Source: Paenibacillus oceani (GTDB lineage Bacteria > Bacillota > Bacilli > Paenibacillales > NBRC-103111). Taken from it: DNA of 64,000 bases. The DNA lies in contig NZ_JACXJA010000016.1 of the NCBI RefSeq assembly GCF_014705615.1, positions 62,001 to 126,000 on the forward strand. Reading direction: 5' to 3'. Every line of letters starts with the position of its first letter. The first letter of the stretch is position 1. A program made the translations under genes and the position numbers. Of this stretch, positions 54,484 to 63,551 are shown one piece after another. The notes beneath the pieces are model-generated. The model saw only the letters and a program-made list of their open reading frames with translations. It was not told the DNA's origin and made no database searches.

Positions 54484-57400
54484 ATGATGACCGTTCGCTT
54501 ACGGCAAAAAATGATCGCGCTTGCGGCTATCTTCAGCTTATTGGCAGCTCTGCTGCCTGCGGCCGTGTGGGCCGATTCGCCTGCCGGCACGGAGGCCGAG
54601 ACAGAGACGATCGCTAACGGCGGCTTCGAAGAAGTTGCAAGCGGCAAACCGGCCGGCTGGATCGGCTTCGGCTCGGGAGCCGTCTACGAGTCTGTGTATC
54701 AGCCCGTTCACGGAGGCAATTTCAGCGTGAAACTGACGGACAACTCGCCCCAGGGAGGGAACGGCATTCGCAGCAGCTCCATCCCCGCCGTTCCCGGCAA
54801 CCTGTATAAAGCTTCCGTCTACGGGCGAAATGAATCGGGAACTTCCCAGCTGTATCTGGAGTTTTGGAACGCGGCCAATCAGCGGATCGACGTGAAGATC
54901 GCCACCGTTCCGGCAGGCGCGCAATGGAACGCCGTTGAGATTGTTGCCGAAGCCCCCGCAGGAGCGGTGGGCGCCAACGTGCTGCTCTACCAGCATCAGT
55001 CGAACGTCGGGGTTGCTTATTTTGACGATGCTTCGCTTCTGGAGGTGCCGCTTGTCATGCCTTATAACGGCGGATTTGAAGAAGTGGCGGGAGGCAAGCC
55101 GGTCGGTTGGACAAGCCTCAGCCCGTCATCGGTGTATAGCTCCGATTCAACTACGGTTCACAGTGGCGTGTACAGTCTGAAGATGGAAGATCCGAGCACG
55201 ACGTCGGGTCCCGGTCTGAGGAGCGGCAGCATGCCTGTAATTGCGGGCAAGCTGTATGAAGCGTCCGTGTATTCGTATAATGAATCCGGCCTATCCCAGC
55301 TGTATCTCGAGTTCTGGAACAGCTCCAACGTACGGATTCTTACGAAAATCATCACCAATTCCGCGATCGGCACCTGGGAAAAACTCGAAATTCAAAATGA
55401 AGCGCCAGCAGGAGCGGCCTATGCTACGCTACTGATGTATCAGCATGTAGGCAACCAGGGCACGGCTTATTTCGACGACGCCTTGTTCCGGGTGGCGCCT
55501 CCCGAGCCGGTAAGGGAATTTCCGCTTCTGAACGCAGGCCATCCGAGATTGTACTTCACCCCCGCGGATCTTCCTTCCTTGCAGTCAAGAGCTCAGGATA
55601 CGGTCCATGCCCCTTTCGGCAAAACTGGCAAGCAGCTCTGGGACTCGATCAAAAGCACAGCAGACGCTTATTTGACCGAAACGAGCTTCTCCAGAACGTA
55701 TTATGCCGGCAAAGTCGTGACCTTCCCGCTGCCGCCGGTGCAGCCGGGACCGATCGAGAATCCGCCCGGATTTACATCGCCATATCCGTATTGGACGATG
55801 ATGACCCGCTCGATTCAAGAACGGCTGGAGACGCTTAGCCTCGCTTATGCGGTGTCCGGCAATACGGCTTATGCGGACAAGGCCAAATCGTACGTGCTGT
55901 CGCTCGCCGGTTGGAACAGCTGGACCGATCCGACCTACCCGTGCGGCGGGGAAACGTGTCTCGATACGTCTCACCTGACATTCGGGGTCAGCATGGCGTT
56001 CGATATTTTGTACGACATATTCACCGAAGCGGAGCGCACGCAGGTTATGACGGCGCTGGAGAATAAAGGTCTGATCCCGCTTTATAAGGATGCCAGAAAC
56101 AAGCTGGACCATAATATCCAGTCGCTCCGCGCGGCGGCGCTGGGCAGCGGGGCGGCGGTTCTGCTCGGGCACAGCCCGAACGCAAACGCCTACTTGACGA
56201 GAGCGATGAATTATTACCAGTGGTATCTGGACGAGCGGATGACTTCCGGCCAGCAGGAAGGCTTGCTGTATACGAGCTATGCGATGGACAATATGATTAA
56301 GGCGTTCGATCACATTAACCGCGTCACCGGCGTTCAAGAGCTGGCCGATCATCCGTTCATCAACGATTTCCTCGTTCGCTGGATCGTGTATGCCCTGGCT
56401 CCAGGCGGAGGCGGACTCGCGAACTTCTCGGATTCCGGCACGGCGAACTATTTCGGCTTGACGATGAACGTCATCAACGCCTGGCTGAACAACGGGCAGG
56501 CCGGGTGGTATTTGCAGGAAACGGGCGCGGCTGCCAGCGGCAACGACGGCTTCCTGTACTTCCGTCCGAACGCCGTGATCGCATCTCCCGACGAATGGCC
56601 GGCATCCGCTGTTCTGGACGAGATCGGCTGGGCGCTGCTTCGAAGCGGCTGGGAAGCCGACGATATGCTGTTCGGGATGGTCGGCAACAATTCGAATCTC
56701 GGTCACAACCATTTCGACCAGAACAGCTTCCAGATTGCGACAAACCGGACATGGATCGCCGGCGACGCCGGGTATCAAGACTACGTAGCCGGTCCGGCAA
56801 ACGATCTGACCGTCCGGCTCGGGCACAGCACCATTCAGGTGGATGGCCAAGGGCAGACGGTCCGGGGCAGAGGTTCCTTGACGGAAGGGCTTCTCGCTCC
56901 CACCTATGATTACATCAAAGGGTCCGCAGCCGGCGCGTACGGCAATCCAAAGCTCGACCGTTTCGACCGCCACGTCGTTAACTTGAAGCCGGATACGTTC
57001 GTGCTGCTGGACGAACTTGAGGCGGACGCCCCCCATGTGTACGATTGGGTGCTGTTCAGTGGAGCGCTGAACCATTTCGAGGTAAACGGCCAGGAGGTGC
57101 AAGCCGGCCAGACGACGCAAGGCAACGGATTGTACGTGCGCAGCGGCGGAGCCGAGCTGGCTGCCAAGTTTTTGGCCGATACGACATTGCCGATCACGGT
57201 CACCCAGCATCCGGGGGCGGAATCGTACGGCTACTATACGAAAGTAGGCAGCGGCGCGGCAACCGCCGATCACCGGTTCCTGACCGTGCTGAAGGCCCGT
57301 CCGTACCAGCCGCAAGGTCTGTTCGACGAGTCCAACCTGCTGCCGCTCACAGACAGCTCCGGCCGTGAAGTGAAGCTCGTTCAAGCGTCGGGCAGCACCG

Positions 57401-58458
57401 TTATTTTCTATCGCGGAGCTGAGACCGGCGACTACATGACCGTCACCGTCAACGTTCCGGAAGACGGTACCTATGCGCTGAAAAGCCGATTCTTAAAATC
57501 GCCCATGTACGGCATCGTCCAAACATACGTCGACGGACAGCCGGCCGGCGGAGCGTTCGACGGTTATGCTCCCGATGTGACGGGGCCGGTTACGGCCGAT
57601 CAAGGCAATCTTCAACTGACGGCCGGAACGCATACGATCCGGTACGAAGTAACCGGCAAAAATGCGTTGTCGGGCAACTACTTTATCGGCCTTGACGCGG
57701 TTACGCTGCTGCCTGCCAATTCTCCCGAGCTGGAGCAGTTGGAGGTTAGCGCGGCGATGGTTACCGGCACGAACGGTGTCGGAGCGAGCGTCGACCGGGA
57801 AGACGGAAGCGGCGTGCGCGATCTCGTCGTGTTCCGCACCGGAAATTCCGGTTTCACCGTCGGCGCTGTGACCGGCGATGCCGAGCAAGCAGTCGTAAGT
57901 TATAACAGCAATGACGATATCGTCGGATTTAAGATGACACGGGGAACCTCGCTGCTCTCCGCCAACAGCGTCCTGTTATCGGGCAGTTCGGCGTTCAGCG
58001 CATCGTTCGATACGAGCAGCGAGACGTTGGAGACCGAAGGGATTATAGACACCGCCGCAGCGCAAAACATCAGCATTCAAGCGCCGGCCGACGCCCTAAT
58101 TTATGTGGACGGTCAATTGCTGGGCCAAGGCAATTACACGGTCAACGAGCCGGCGGGGACGGTCGAGCTGGCGTTGAGGGCGGGACGTCATCAGGTGCGG
58201 ATCGTGTCGCTCTCGGCACGGATCGATGCGATGATCGAATCGTGGGGACTCACTCCTCCGGCCTCTCAGATCGTCTCGAATACGGTTCGGCAGATGCTGC
58301 ATCACTGGAATCGAGATAATACCGAACAAGCGATAGCGCGTCTGGAGCGGCTCCAGGATCATCTGAACAAACCGCCGCTGTTAGCCGTATTGCCGCAGGA
58401 GATCCGTTCGAAGATTCAGCAGACAGTCCAGGAAATGATCGGTCTACTGGGCGGCTGA
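54484..58458 (+). CDS. Secreted heparinase II/III-like polysaccharide lyase with CBM-like and FIMAH-like domains
   Basis: A 1,324-residue exported protein. Signal peptide at residues 1-31 (LAALLPAAVWA, cleavage before DSPAG). Two tandem CBM4/9-like jelly-roll repeats follow, each opening NGGFEEVA.GKP.GW (about 40-180 and 190-335). The alpha/alpha toroid lyase part begins near 345 (HPRLYFTPADLPSLQSRA) and the heparinase II/III-type domain near 715-730 (GMVGNNSNLGHNHFDQNSFQI, with the catalytic-type His). Then come beta domains and a C-terminal helical segment (ARIDAMIESWGLTPP..) like FIMAH. It should cleave an acidic polysaccharide outside the cell. ATG 54484 has GGAGAGGAG upstream. Confidence 0.86.
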   Translation: MMTVRLRQKMIALAAIFSLLAALLPAAVWADSPAGTEAETETIANGGFEEVASGKPAGWIGFGSGAVYESVYQPVHGGNFSVKLTDNSPQGGNGIRSSSIPAVPGNLYKASVYGRNESGTSQLYLEFWNAANQRIDVKIATVPAGAQWNAVEIVAEAPAGAVGANVLLYQHQSNVGVAYFDDASLLEVPLVMPYNGGFEEVAGGKPVGWTSLSPSSVYSSDSTTVHSGVYSLKMEDPSTTSGPGLRSGSMPVIAGKLYEASVYSYNESGLSQLYLEFWNSSNVRILTKIITNSAIGTWEKLEIQNEAPAGAAYATLLMYQHVGNQGTAYFDDALFRVAPPEPVREFPLLNAGHPRLYFTPADLPSLQSRAQDTVHAPFGKTGKQLWDSIKSTADAYLTETSFSRTYYAGKVVTFPLPPVQPGPIENPPGFTSPYPYWTMMTRSIQERLETLSLAYAVSGNTAYADKAKSYVLSLAGWNSWTDPTYPCGGETCLDTSHLTFGVSMAFDILYDIFTEAERTQVMTALENKGLIPLYKDARNKLDHNIQSLRAAALGSGAAVLLGHSPNANAYLTRAMNYYQWYLDERMTSGQQEGLLYTSYAMDNMIKAFDHINRVTGVQELADHPFINDFLVRWIVYALAPGGGGLANFSDSGTANYFGLTMNVINAWLNNGQAGWYLQETGAAASGNDGFLYFRPNAVIASPDEWPASAVLDEIGWALLRSGWEADDMLFGMVGNNSNLGHNHFDQNSFQIATNRTWIAGDAGYQDYVAGPANDLTVRLGHSTIQVDGQGQTVRGRGSLTEGLLAPTYDYIKGSAAGAYGNPKLDRFDRHVVNLKPDTFVLLDELEADAPHVYDWVLFSGALNHFEVNGQEVQAGQTTQGNGLYVRSGGAELAAKFLADTTLPITVTQHPGAESYGYYTKVGSGAATADHRFLTVLKARPYQPQGLFDESNLLPLTDSSGREVKLVQASGSTVIFYRGAETGDYMTVTVNVPEDGTYALKSRFLKSPMYGIVQTYVDGQPAGGAFDGYAPDVTGPVTADQGNLQLTAGTHTIRYEVTGKNALSGNYFIGLDAVTLLPANSPELEQLEVSAAMVTGTNGVGASVDREDGSGVRDLVVFRTGNSGFTVGAVTGDAEQAVVSYNSNDDIVGFKMTRGTSLLSANSVLLSGSSAFSASFDTSSETLETEGIIDTAAAQNISIQAPADALIYVDGQLLGQGNYTVNEPAGTVELALRAGRHQVRIVSLSARIDAMIESWGLTPPASQIVSNTVRQMLHHWNRDNTEQAIARLERLQDHLNKPPLLAVLPQEIRSKIQQTVQEMIGLLGG

Positions 58459-58491
58459 CCCCTATATCACAACGCGGAAAGAGAACCGGGT

Positions 58492-58524
58492 GCCGCTTGA
58501 GCCGTAAGGCTTGAGCGGCGTTTT
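58492..58524 (+). terminator. Terminator of the heparinase-like gene
   Basis: GCCGCT..GCC-gtaa-GGC..AGCGGC stem followed by GTTTTCC. Confidence 0.75.
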
Positions 58525-58651
58525 CCGCGCCGGGCGAACGGGGAATTTGTCGGAGTGTGACGAATTTTTTAACGGGAATAGGTCCTAAGCTCCCTATGTT
58601 TGGAAGAAACCGTGTGGTAAAATCCTCAACGGATAGGGAGGAGATAAAAAT

Positions 58652-59572
58652 ATGAAAAAACAGACAAAACTGAAAAAAACGGCAACCTCTGTACTGCTGG
58701 TACTTTGCGTAGCCGCTTTGGCCGCATGCGGACAAAAACCCGCCGAGCCTGCCGGCCAGACGCCTGTGGCATCGAACGGTACGGAAGCGTCTTCGCCGGC
58801 GAAGACGGGCGAGACTCCAAAACCGGCGGAAACGCCAAAAGCGAGCTCCGCTTCGGAAATTTTTATGAAGTCGATGGAAGTAACGGCCAAGTTGGACAGC
58901 TATACGGTAAACATGAACGCCAAGCAAAATATCGAGCAGGGCGCTAACAAAATGGACATCCAGTCCAAAATCGATATGGATGTCGTCATGAAGCCGCAAA
59001 TGTCGTTTAAACAAACGATGTCGATGAACATGATGGGCCAAGACATGAAGATGGAGATTTATATGACCAAAGATGGCGTCTTCATGAAGGAATCGACAAC
59101 CGGACAATGGATGAAGATGCCTAAGGAGCAAATGGACGCGGTAATGGGCGCGATGTCCAGCGAGCAGCTCGATCCGGCCAAGCAGTTCGAGAAGCTGAAG
59201 GAATTCGCCAATGACTTCACAATGACGGAAAGCGGCGATACGTACACGGTCGTTTTGTCGGCAAACGGAGATAAATTCAACGATTTTATCCAAAAAGAGA
59301 TTCAAAACAACATGGGCAGCGATCCGGCGATGCAAGAAGTGGTGAAGCAAGCGGCTTCCGGCATGAAGATTACGAAGATGGAATATTCGTTTACAATCGA
59401 TAAAAAGACGTACTATCCGAAAAACATGAAAGTGAACATGGATTTCGACATGGACGTTCAAGGCCAGAAGATGCGCATGATTCAAGCGATCGACGGCACG
59501 TACGCCAACTACAACGGCGTAAAAGAAATTACGGTTCCGAAGGAAGCGCTGGAAGCTCCAGCAGCCGGCTAA
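58652..59572 (+). CDS. Lipoprotein, DUF6612-like
   Basis: A 306-residue lipoprotein. Signal with lipobox LAAC (Cys26), then a Pro/Thr/Ala-rich linker (about 30-68), then a beta-rich domain with many Met residues (MSFKQTMSMNMMGQDMKMEIYM, and KMPKEQMDAVMGAM). It resembles LolA/LppX-like domains and the DUF6612 group of Bacillales lipoproteins, which bind unknown hydrophobic ligands on the cell surface. ATG 58652 follows AGGGAGGAG. Confidence 0.85.
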   Translation: MKKQTKLKKTATSVLLVLCVAALAACGQKPAEPAGQTPVASNGTEASSPAKTGETPKPAETPKASSASEIFMKSMEVTAKLDSYTVNMNAKQNIEQGANKMDIQSKIDMDVVMKPQMSFKQTMSMNMMGQDMKMEIYMTKDGVFMKESTTGQWMKMPKEQMDAVMGAMSSEQLDPAKQFEKLKEFANDFTMTESGDTYTVVLSANGDKFNDFIQKEIQNNMGSDPAMQEVVKQAASGMKITKMEYSFTIDKKTYYPKNMKVNMDFDMDVQGQKMRMIQAIDGTYANYNGVKEITVPKEALEAPAAG

Positions 59573-59585
59573 GCGCCGGTCCCGG

Positions 59586-59636
59586 ACAGCTTTGCGGTGA
59601 AGTCGTGAGAAACGGCTCCGCAAAGCTGTTTTTTTG
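59586..59636 (+). terminator. Terminator of the lipoprotein gene
   Basis: ACAGCTTTGCGG (59586-59597) pairs perfectly with CCGCAAAGCTGT (59618-59629), then T7. Confidence 0.93.
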
Positions 59637-59770
59637 AAAGACCCGAAGGTGTAGGTTCTTCACCGGGGTAAAGCGGAGAAGGAGGCTCCTTTCTAGTCCA
59701 GCCAGAGTCGGCAAGTGAGGAAGCTCCTCGCGGGCGGCCGGTTGGTTTTGCTGACCGCTTCAAGCGGGGG

Positions 59771-59970
59771 AAGCAACCGATTAAGAGCGGTTTGTACCCG
59801 TTATTCTCTTCAAAACCCGCTTGGCTGGGGAAATAAGAGCGGTTTGAAGCCGCTAAAATCTGCGAAAAGGGTACATCCCATCAGTTTGGTTGCAATAAGG
59901 GGTACAAACCGCCTCTATTCGTTTTCGCTTGTCGATAAGGCCGAAAATAGGAGGGGCCAAAGACTTCTAT
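59771..59970 (+). repeat. Dispersed hairpin element, copy C
   Basis: The best-preserved copy. Left arm 59779-59805 (TTAAGAGCGGTTTGTACCC), right arm 59894-59919 (AAGGGGTACAAACCGCCTC); the inner stem AGCGG-tttgaa-CCGCT lies at about 59837-59853. GCCGAAAATAGGAGGGGCC follows at 59940. The 59637-60427 gap holds this, the tail module and no gene. Confidence 0.8.
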
Positions 59971-60084
59971 TCTGCTCAAAGTCCGCGTGCGTGCATACGT
60001 TTTGGCGAAGGTGATTACAACCTGCTCTCCCAAATGAGGGCAACGGGTTTCGAATGGAGTGGAGTCGGGTTGATCCGTAATACC

Positions 60085-60194
60085 TTATCAACGAGAGCCG
60101 GAGCGCAGGACCCTTCCTCTTTATCGCACCAACCTATGGGTTTGAACACCAAAATAGGACCGTCCGGTTTTCACTTTCACCGGGCGGTTTTTTC
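60085..60194 (+). repeat. Terminator-ended tail module, copy 3
   Basis: CAACGAGAGCCGGAGCGCAGG, CCCTTCC, CTATGGGTTTGAACACC, then hairpin ACCGTCCGG (60159-60167)/CCGGGCGGT (60180-60188) and T6. It follows hairpin element C at about the same distance as in copy B. Confidence 0.7.
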
Positions 60195-60427
60195 TATCGT
60201 CGTGCAGCCTGTCCGGTGACGGGAAGGCAGTCAGCTCCGAACCAAAAGCCCTATTACGAGGCAAAACAGGGGGCCGTAAAACAAATTACCGCTTGAAGCG
60301 TATAAGCCTATGGTATACGATTTGGCTTATTATTGATTTATCAGGGAGCCGTCAGTGATTCCCGATTTTTAATCAGGCCAAAATGGGATAAGATGAGGAA
60401 GATAGCAGAATCGGAGGGAAACGCAAC

Positions 60428-61120
60428 TTGGAGACGTTCGCATGTTTATATATTGTTAGAGGGGAGCCCTTTCAGCCCGGGACATGCTTGAATTTGACGG
60501 CGGAAGAAACCGTGGTCGGAAGAGCTTCAACTGCCAATTCCCCGGACGTTGCATTTACGAATACGTTTATTTCCCGCAACCATTTTGTTATTCGCAAGGA
60601 ACGGCAGAAAGCGGTATTGTACGACTCGGGAAGCCGTCACGGCACCGAGATAAACGGAGTCAGAGCGGTTGCCCACACGCCTTATCCTTTGGAGACAGGG
60701 GATATGATCAAGCTGGCCAAAGGGTTAACCGTCATTCAATTCTCGTATTCATTCGGCGATCAGACGCTGGAGATGGAGCCGATCCGTCTGGCCGAGCCGG
60801 GAGACCTTCCGTCGGTTCAGCCCGCAGTAGATTGGGAGAAGCGGGAATGCGTCATCGACGGTAAACGGATGGCGATGTCGGAGAAGGAATATTTGTTCCT
60901 GCAGCTGCTGCAGGATCATTCGGGGCGTCTCGTAACCATCCCCGTCATCAAGCAGACCGTATGGCCGGATCGCAACCCCGGTCCCGACGGAAGCCCCGAC
61001 GTTACGATGGACGAGCTGAACGCCCTTATATACCGGATTCGTAAAAAGTACGGGAGGGACACGTTTCCGATCCGTGCGGTACGCGGGAGCGGATATATTA
61101 TGGACAACCAATCGACATAG
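60428..61120 (+). CDS. FHA domain and winged-helix DNA-binding protein
   Basis: A 230-residue protein with an N-terminal FHA phosphothreonine-binding domain (ETVVGRA.., FISRNHFVI, DSGSRHGTEINGV, residues about 26-90) and a C-terminal OmpR/PhoB-type winged helix (RMAMSEKEYLFLQLLQDHSGRLVTIPVIKQTVWP.., RIRKKYG..IRAVRGSGYI, about 145-226). Key FHA residues (G-R, S-R-N-H, N-G) are intact. A DNA-binding protein docking on a Thr-phosphorylated partner suggests control by a Ser/Thr kinase such as PrkC. TTG 60428 follows GGAGGG. The murA gene starts 27 bases after its stop. Confidence 0.87.
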   Translation: METFACLYIVRGEPFQPGTCLNLTAEETVVGRASTANSPDVAFTNTFISRNHFVIRKERQKAVLYDSGSRHGTEINGVRAVAHTPYPLETGDMIKLAKGLTVIQFSYSFGDQTLEMEPIRLAEPGDLPSVQPAVDWEKRECVIDGKRMAMSEKEYLFLQLLQDHSGRLVTIPVIKQTVWPDRNPGPDGSPDVTMDELNALIYRIRKKYGRDTFPIRAVRGSGYIMDNQST

Positions 61121-61147
61121 GACCTATGAGAAGAGGGTGGAGCGGGA

Positions 61148-62437
61148 ATGCGATATATACAGATCGAGCCTGCCGGCAAACTTCAAGGCGTTATTCAAGT
61201 ACCGGGCTCCAAAAACAGCTCGCTTGCCTTGCTTGCGGCATCTTGTCTGGCGGACGATATTGTCACGCTGGAAGGCGTCCCCTACAATGAGGACGTGAGG
61301 GTCATCAAGCAGATCGGCAAGGAGATCGGGCTGAAGCTGACCCGGCACGGAGACGGGCGGATCGAGCTGGACCCCCGGTATATTCACAGCGCCGTGATCG
61401 ATCCGGGGAGAGCTTCCTCGTACAGAGCTTCCTATTACTTCGCCGGCGCCTTGCTGGCCAAATTCGGACAAGTTACGATCGGTTATCCGGGTGGCGACAA
61501 TTTCGGATCGCGCCCGATCGATCAGCATATCAAGGTGTTTCAAGCGATGGGAGCCAAGGTCGTCTTCCAGGAGGAGGGCTACCGGGTGGAAGCCGCCGAG
61601 CTGCACGGCGCGGATATTTATTTCGATACGATCACATGCGGCGCTACGATCAACGCGATGCTGGCCGCTGTCCGGGCGAAGGGCCGGACGCATCTGTACC
61701 ATGCGGCTGTCGACCCGGAGGTTGTCGACACGGCTGCATTTCTGTCCCAGCTGGGCGCAAAAATCGTCGGAGCCGGCACAGGCCGTATCCGGATCGATGG
61801 CGTCCCGTATCTGAACGGCGGGTACCACACAGTCATCCCGGACCGGCTCATTGCCGGCACGTTCCTGATGTCGGCGGGAATCACAGGTGGACAAGTGACG
61901 GTGGATCAGGTCATTCCCGAGCACTTGGGGTCCTGCATTGCCAAGCTGAAGGAGATCGGGCTGACGATCGAGACGACGGACAGCCGTATAACCGCTTACG
62001 GTGCCGATACGATCAAGCCTGCGCGTATACGGGCGTCGATGTACCCGGGATTCGCCACCGACCTGCAGCAGCCGATGACCGCGCTGCTCGTCATGGCCAA
62101 AGGGAAAAGCGTAGTGACCGAATCCGTCTTCCCGGACCGGTTCAATCATATTCCGCAGTTGAGGCGGATGGGCGCCGATATCGAACTGCGCAAAGAAACT
62201 GCAACGATTCGCGGCGGCCGGCCGCTTCAAGGCAACTGGGTGCATGCGACCGATGTGCGCGCAGGGGCGTGCCTGCTGCTCGCCGGACTCGCTGCGGAAG
62301 GAACGACGCGTATTACGGGCGTCGAGCATCTGGAGCGCGGATACGCCGATGTCATCGGCAGCTTCCGTTCGTTAGGAGCGCAGCTTAGCTTTATGGAGCA
62401 GGCAGCGGAGGCGGGCTTCGACTCGCACATCGGCTAG
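61148..62437 (+). CDS. murA: UDP-N-acetylglucosamine 1-carboxyvinyltransferase with Cys-to-Asp active site
   Basis: A 429-residue cytoplasmic enzyme of the first committed step of peptidoglycan synthesis (PEP plus UDP-GlcNAc). Lys22-Asn23 (PGSKNS), Arg122 (SRPID), the catalytic Asp in GFATDLQQP and the TDVRAG Arg are in place. In the flexible loop the sequence is PGGDNFG: Asp117 replaces the Cys (Cys115 in E. coli) that fosfomycin alkylates. Asp at this site is known to keep activity and give fosfomycin resistance in mycobacteria and Chlamydia. ATG 61148 has GGTGGAGCGGG upstream. It may be a second MurA of this species; the other copy is not in the window. Confidence 0.92.
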   Translation: MRYIQIEPAGKLQGVIQVPGSKNSSLALLAASCLADDIVTLEGVPYNEDVRVIKQIGKEIGLKLTRHGDGRIELDPRYIHSAVIDPGRASSYRASYYFAGALLAKFGQVTIGYPGGDNFGSRPIDQHIKVFQAMGAKVVFQEEGYRVEAAELHGADIYFDTITCGATINAMLAAVRAKGRTHLYHAAVDPEVVDTAAFLSQLGAKIVGAGTGRIRIDGVPYLNGGYHTVIPDRLIAGTFLMSAGITGGQVTVDQVIPEHLGSCIAKLKEIGLTIETTDSRITAYGADTIKPARIRASMYPGFATDLQQPMTALLVMAKGKSVVTESVFPDRFNHIPQLRRMGADIELRKETATIRGGRPLQGNWVHATDVRAGACLLLAGLAAEGTTRITGVEHLERGYADVIGSFRSLGAQLSFMEQAAEAGFDSHIG

Positions 62438-62542
62438 AGAAGGCTCCATGTGTCGTTCAGGCGCATAGAGATTCGAACAGGCACACGTATCATGCTATCC
62501 CCAAAGTGTCGAATGACAGGGGAACGTCCCGAATTTCAAACA

Positions 62543-62589
62543 AAAGGACCTCAAATTCCGTTGCAAAACGGAGGCCGGGGTCCTTTTTA
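62543..62589 (+). terminator. Terminator of murA
   Basis: AAAGGACC (62543-62550) pairs with GGTCCTTT (62579-62586), with an inner TTCCG/CGGA stem; followed by TTAG. The rest of the 62438-62838 gap holds a promoter and two palindromes. Confidence 0.78.
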
Positions 62590-62702
62590 GTCGTGGAAAA
62601 GCCGTTTCGGGCGGGCACTAAATTGTAAAAGGACTAAGGGAACAGCCCCTCTGCTACGGAAAAGTAACCGCTTTTGAAGAAGAGGAGATGGCATAATTTG
62701 AA

Positions 62703-62776
62703 TTGATTTATGGACATATAGGTGTTAAGATTTTCATATGGGTCATTAAATGACCTATAGGGACATCAACTGTCCC
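62703..62776 (+). promoter_or_regulatory. Promoter with two palindromes before the Nudix gene
   Basis: TTGATT (62703-62708), 17 bases, TAAGAT (62726-62731). Two perfect inverted repeats follow: GGTCATT-a-AATGACC (62741-62755) and GGGACA-tcaac-TGTCCC (62760-62776). They lie just downstream of the start site and could be operators or 5' hairpins. Confidence 0.5.
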
Positions 62777-62838
62777 ACGACTTAAAAAACTCAGCGTAGA
62801 CTATATCCGCTTCTCCACAAATAGCAGGAGGTATTCCG

Positions 62839-63402
62839 ATGGATTATCCCGAACTGGTATTACCCCGGCTGCGTTATCAATATTGTCCAATGTGCCGCAC
62901 GAAGCTGATCCGGGGAGTGTTAGGCGACGACGGGATTGAGCGGGTGAGCTGCCCGTCATGCCGCTGGACGCATTATCCGTCGAATGCGATGGGGGTTGTG
63001 ATCCTGATAACAACGGATCATGGGATTGTCGGGTTATTGCCGCCGGACGCTCCGGCTTCATTTCCGGGTGCGCTGCCGGGCGGTCACGGAGAGTACGGCG
63101 AGTCGCCGGAGGAAGCGGCTGTACGGGAAGCCTATGAGGAGACCGGACTGCACGTGGCGATCACCCAATTGTTAGGCTGGGAATTTGCGAGAAACGAATC
63201 GTATCCGGGGCCGATGCTTAACTTTTATTTCGAAGCGAAAGCGGTTGGCGGCGTATTACGGGGAAGTGAAGAAGGAAGAGCAGCGGTATTCGAACTAGAC
63301 CGGTTTCCGTCCGTCTCGCCCAAGCGGGGCGGAAGCACCCGGACGTTAAAGCTGTACAAGGAAAAGCTCGATCAAAGGAAGCTTGGCAGCATGGGCAATT
63401 GA
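62839..63402 (+). CDS. Nudix hydrolase with N-terminal zinc ribbon
   Basis: A 187-residue protein. A zinc ribbon (CPMC..CPSC, residues 16-41) precedes the Nudix domain; GGHGEYGESPEEAAVREAYEETGL is a complete Nudix box (G-x5-E-x7-REUxEExGU). The arrangement resembles NudC-like or NADH-pyrophosphatase-type enzymes of small size. It would hydrolyse a nucleoside diphosphate derivative. ATG 62839 has CAGGAGG upstream. Confidence 0.9.
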   Translation: MDYPELVLPRLRYQYCPMCRTKLIRGVLGDDGIERVSCPSCRWTHYPSNAMGVVILITTDHGIVGLLPPDAPASFPGALPGGHGEYGESPEEAAVREAYEETGLHVAITQLLGWEFARNESYPGPMLNFYFEAKAVGGVLRGSEEGRAAVFELDRFPSVSPKRGGSTRTLKLYKEKLDQRKLGSMGN

Positions 63403-63551
63403 CGCATCCTCCGGACCGAAGCCTTCGTATACGCAGGCGGCGCCTGAGCAGCGGCACATGCTTCGACGGGCTCCTTCGAATTGAACTAGCACCGGGGAGC
63501 CCGGAACCGCGACGACGATCGATGATGGAGCCGGTTAGCTTGACAGGGCGG

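Noticed and set aside
54025-54487. Open frames on both strands in the heparinase leader
   Set aside because: Composition is not protein-like (Cys/Arg-rich or Ser/Pro-rich), no ribosome sites, overlapping each other.
55585-57384. 599-residue open frame on the minus strand inside the heparinase-like gene
   Set aside because: It mirrors the codon bias of the plus-strand gene, is Arg-rich without domain signatures and lacks a ribosome site.
58250-59623. 457-residue minus-strand open frame over the lipoprotein gene
   Set aside because: His/Arg/Leu-rich antisense composition; the plus strand has a lipobox, ribosome site and terminator.
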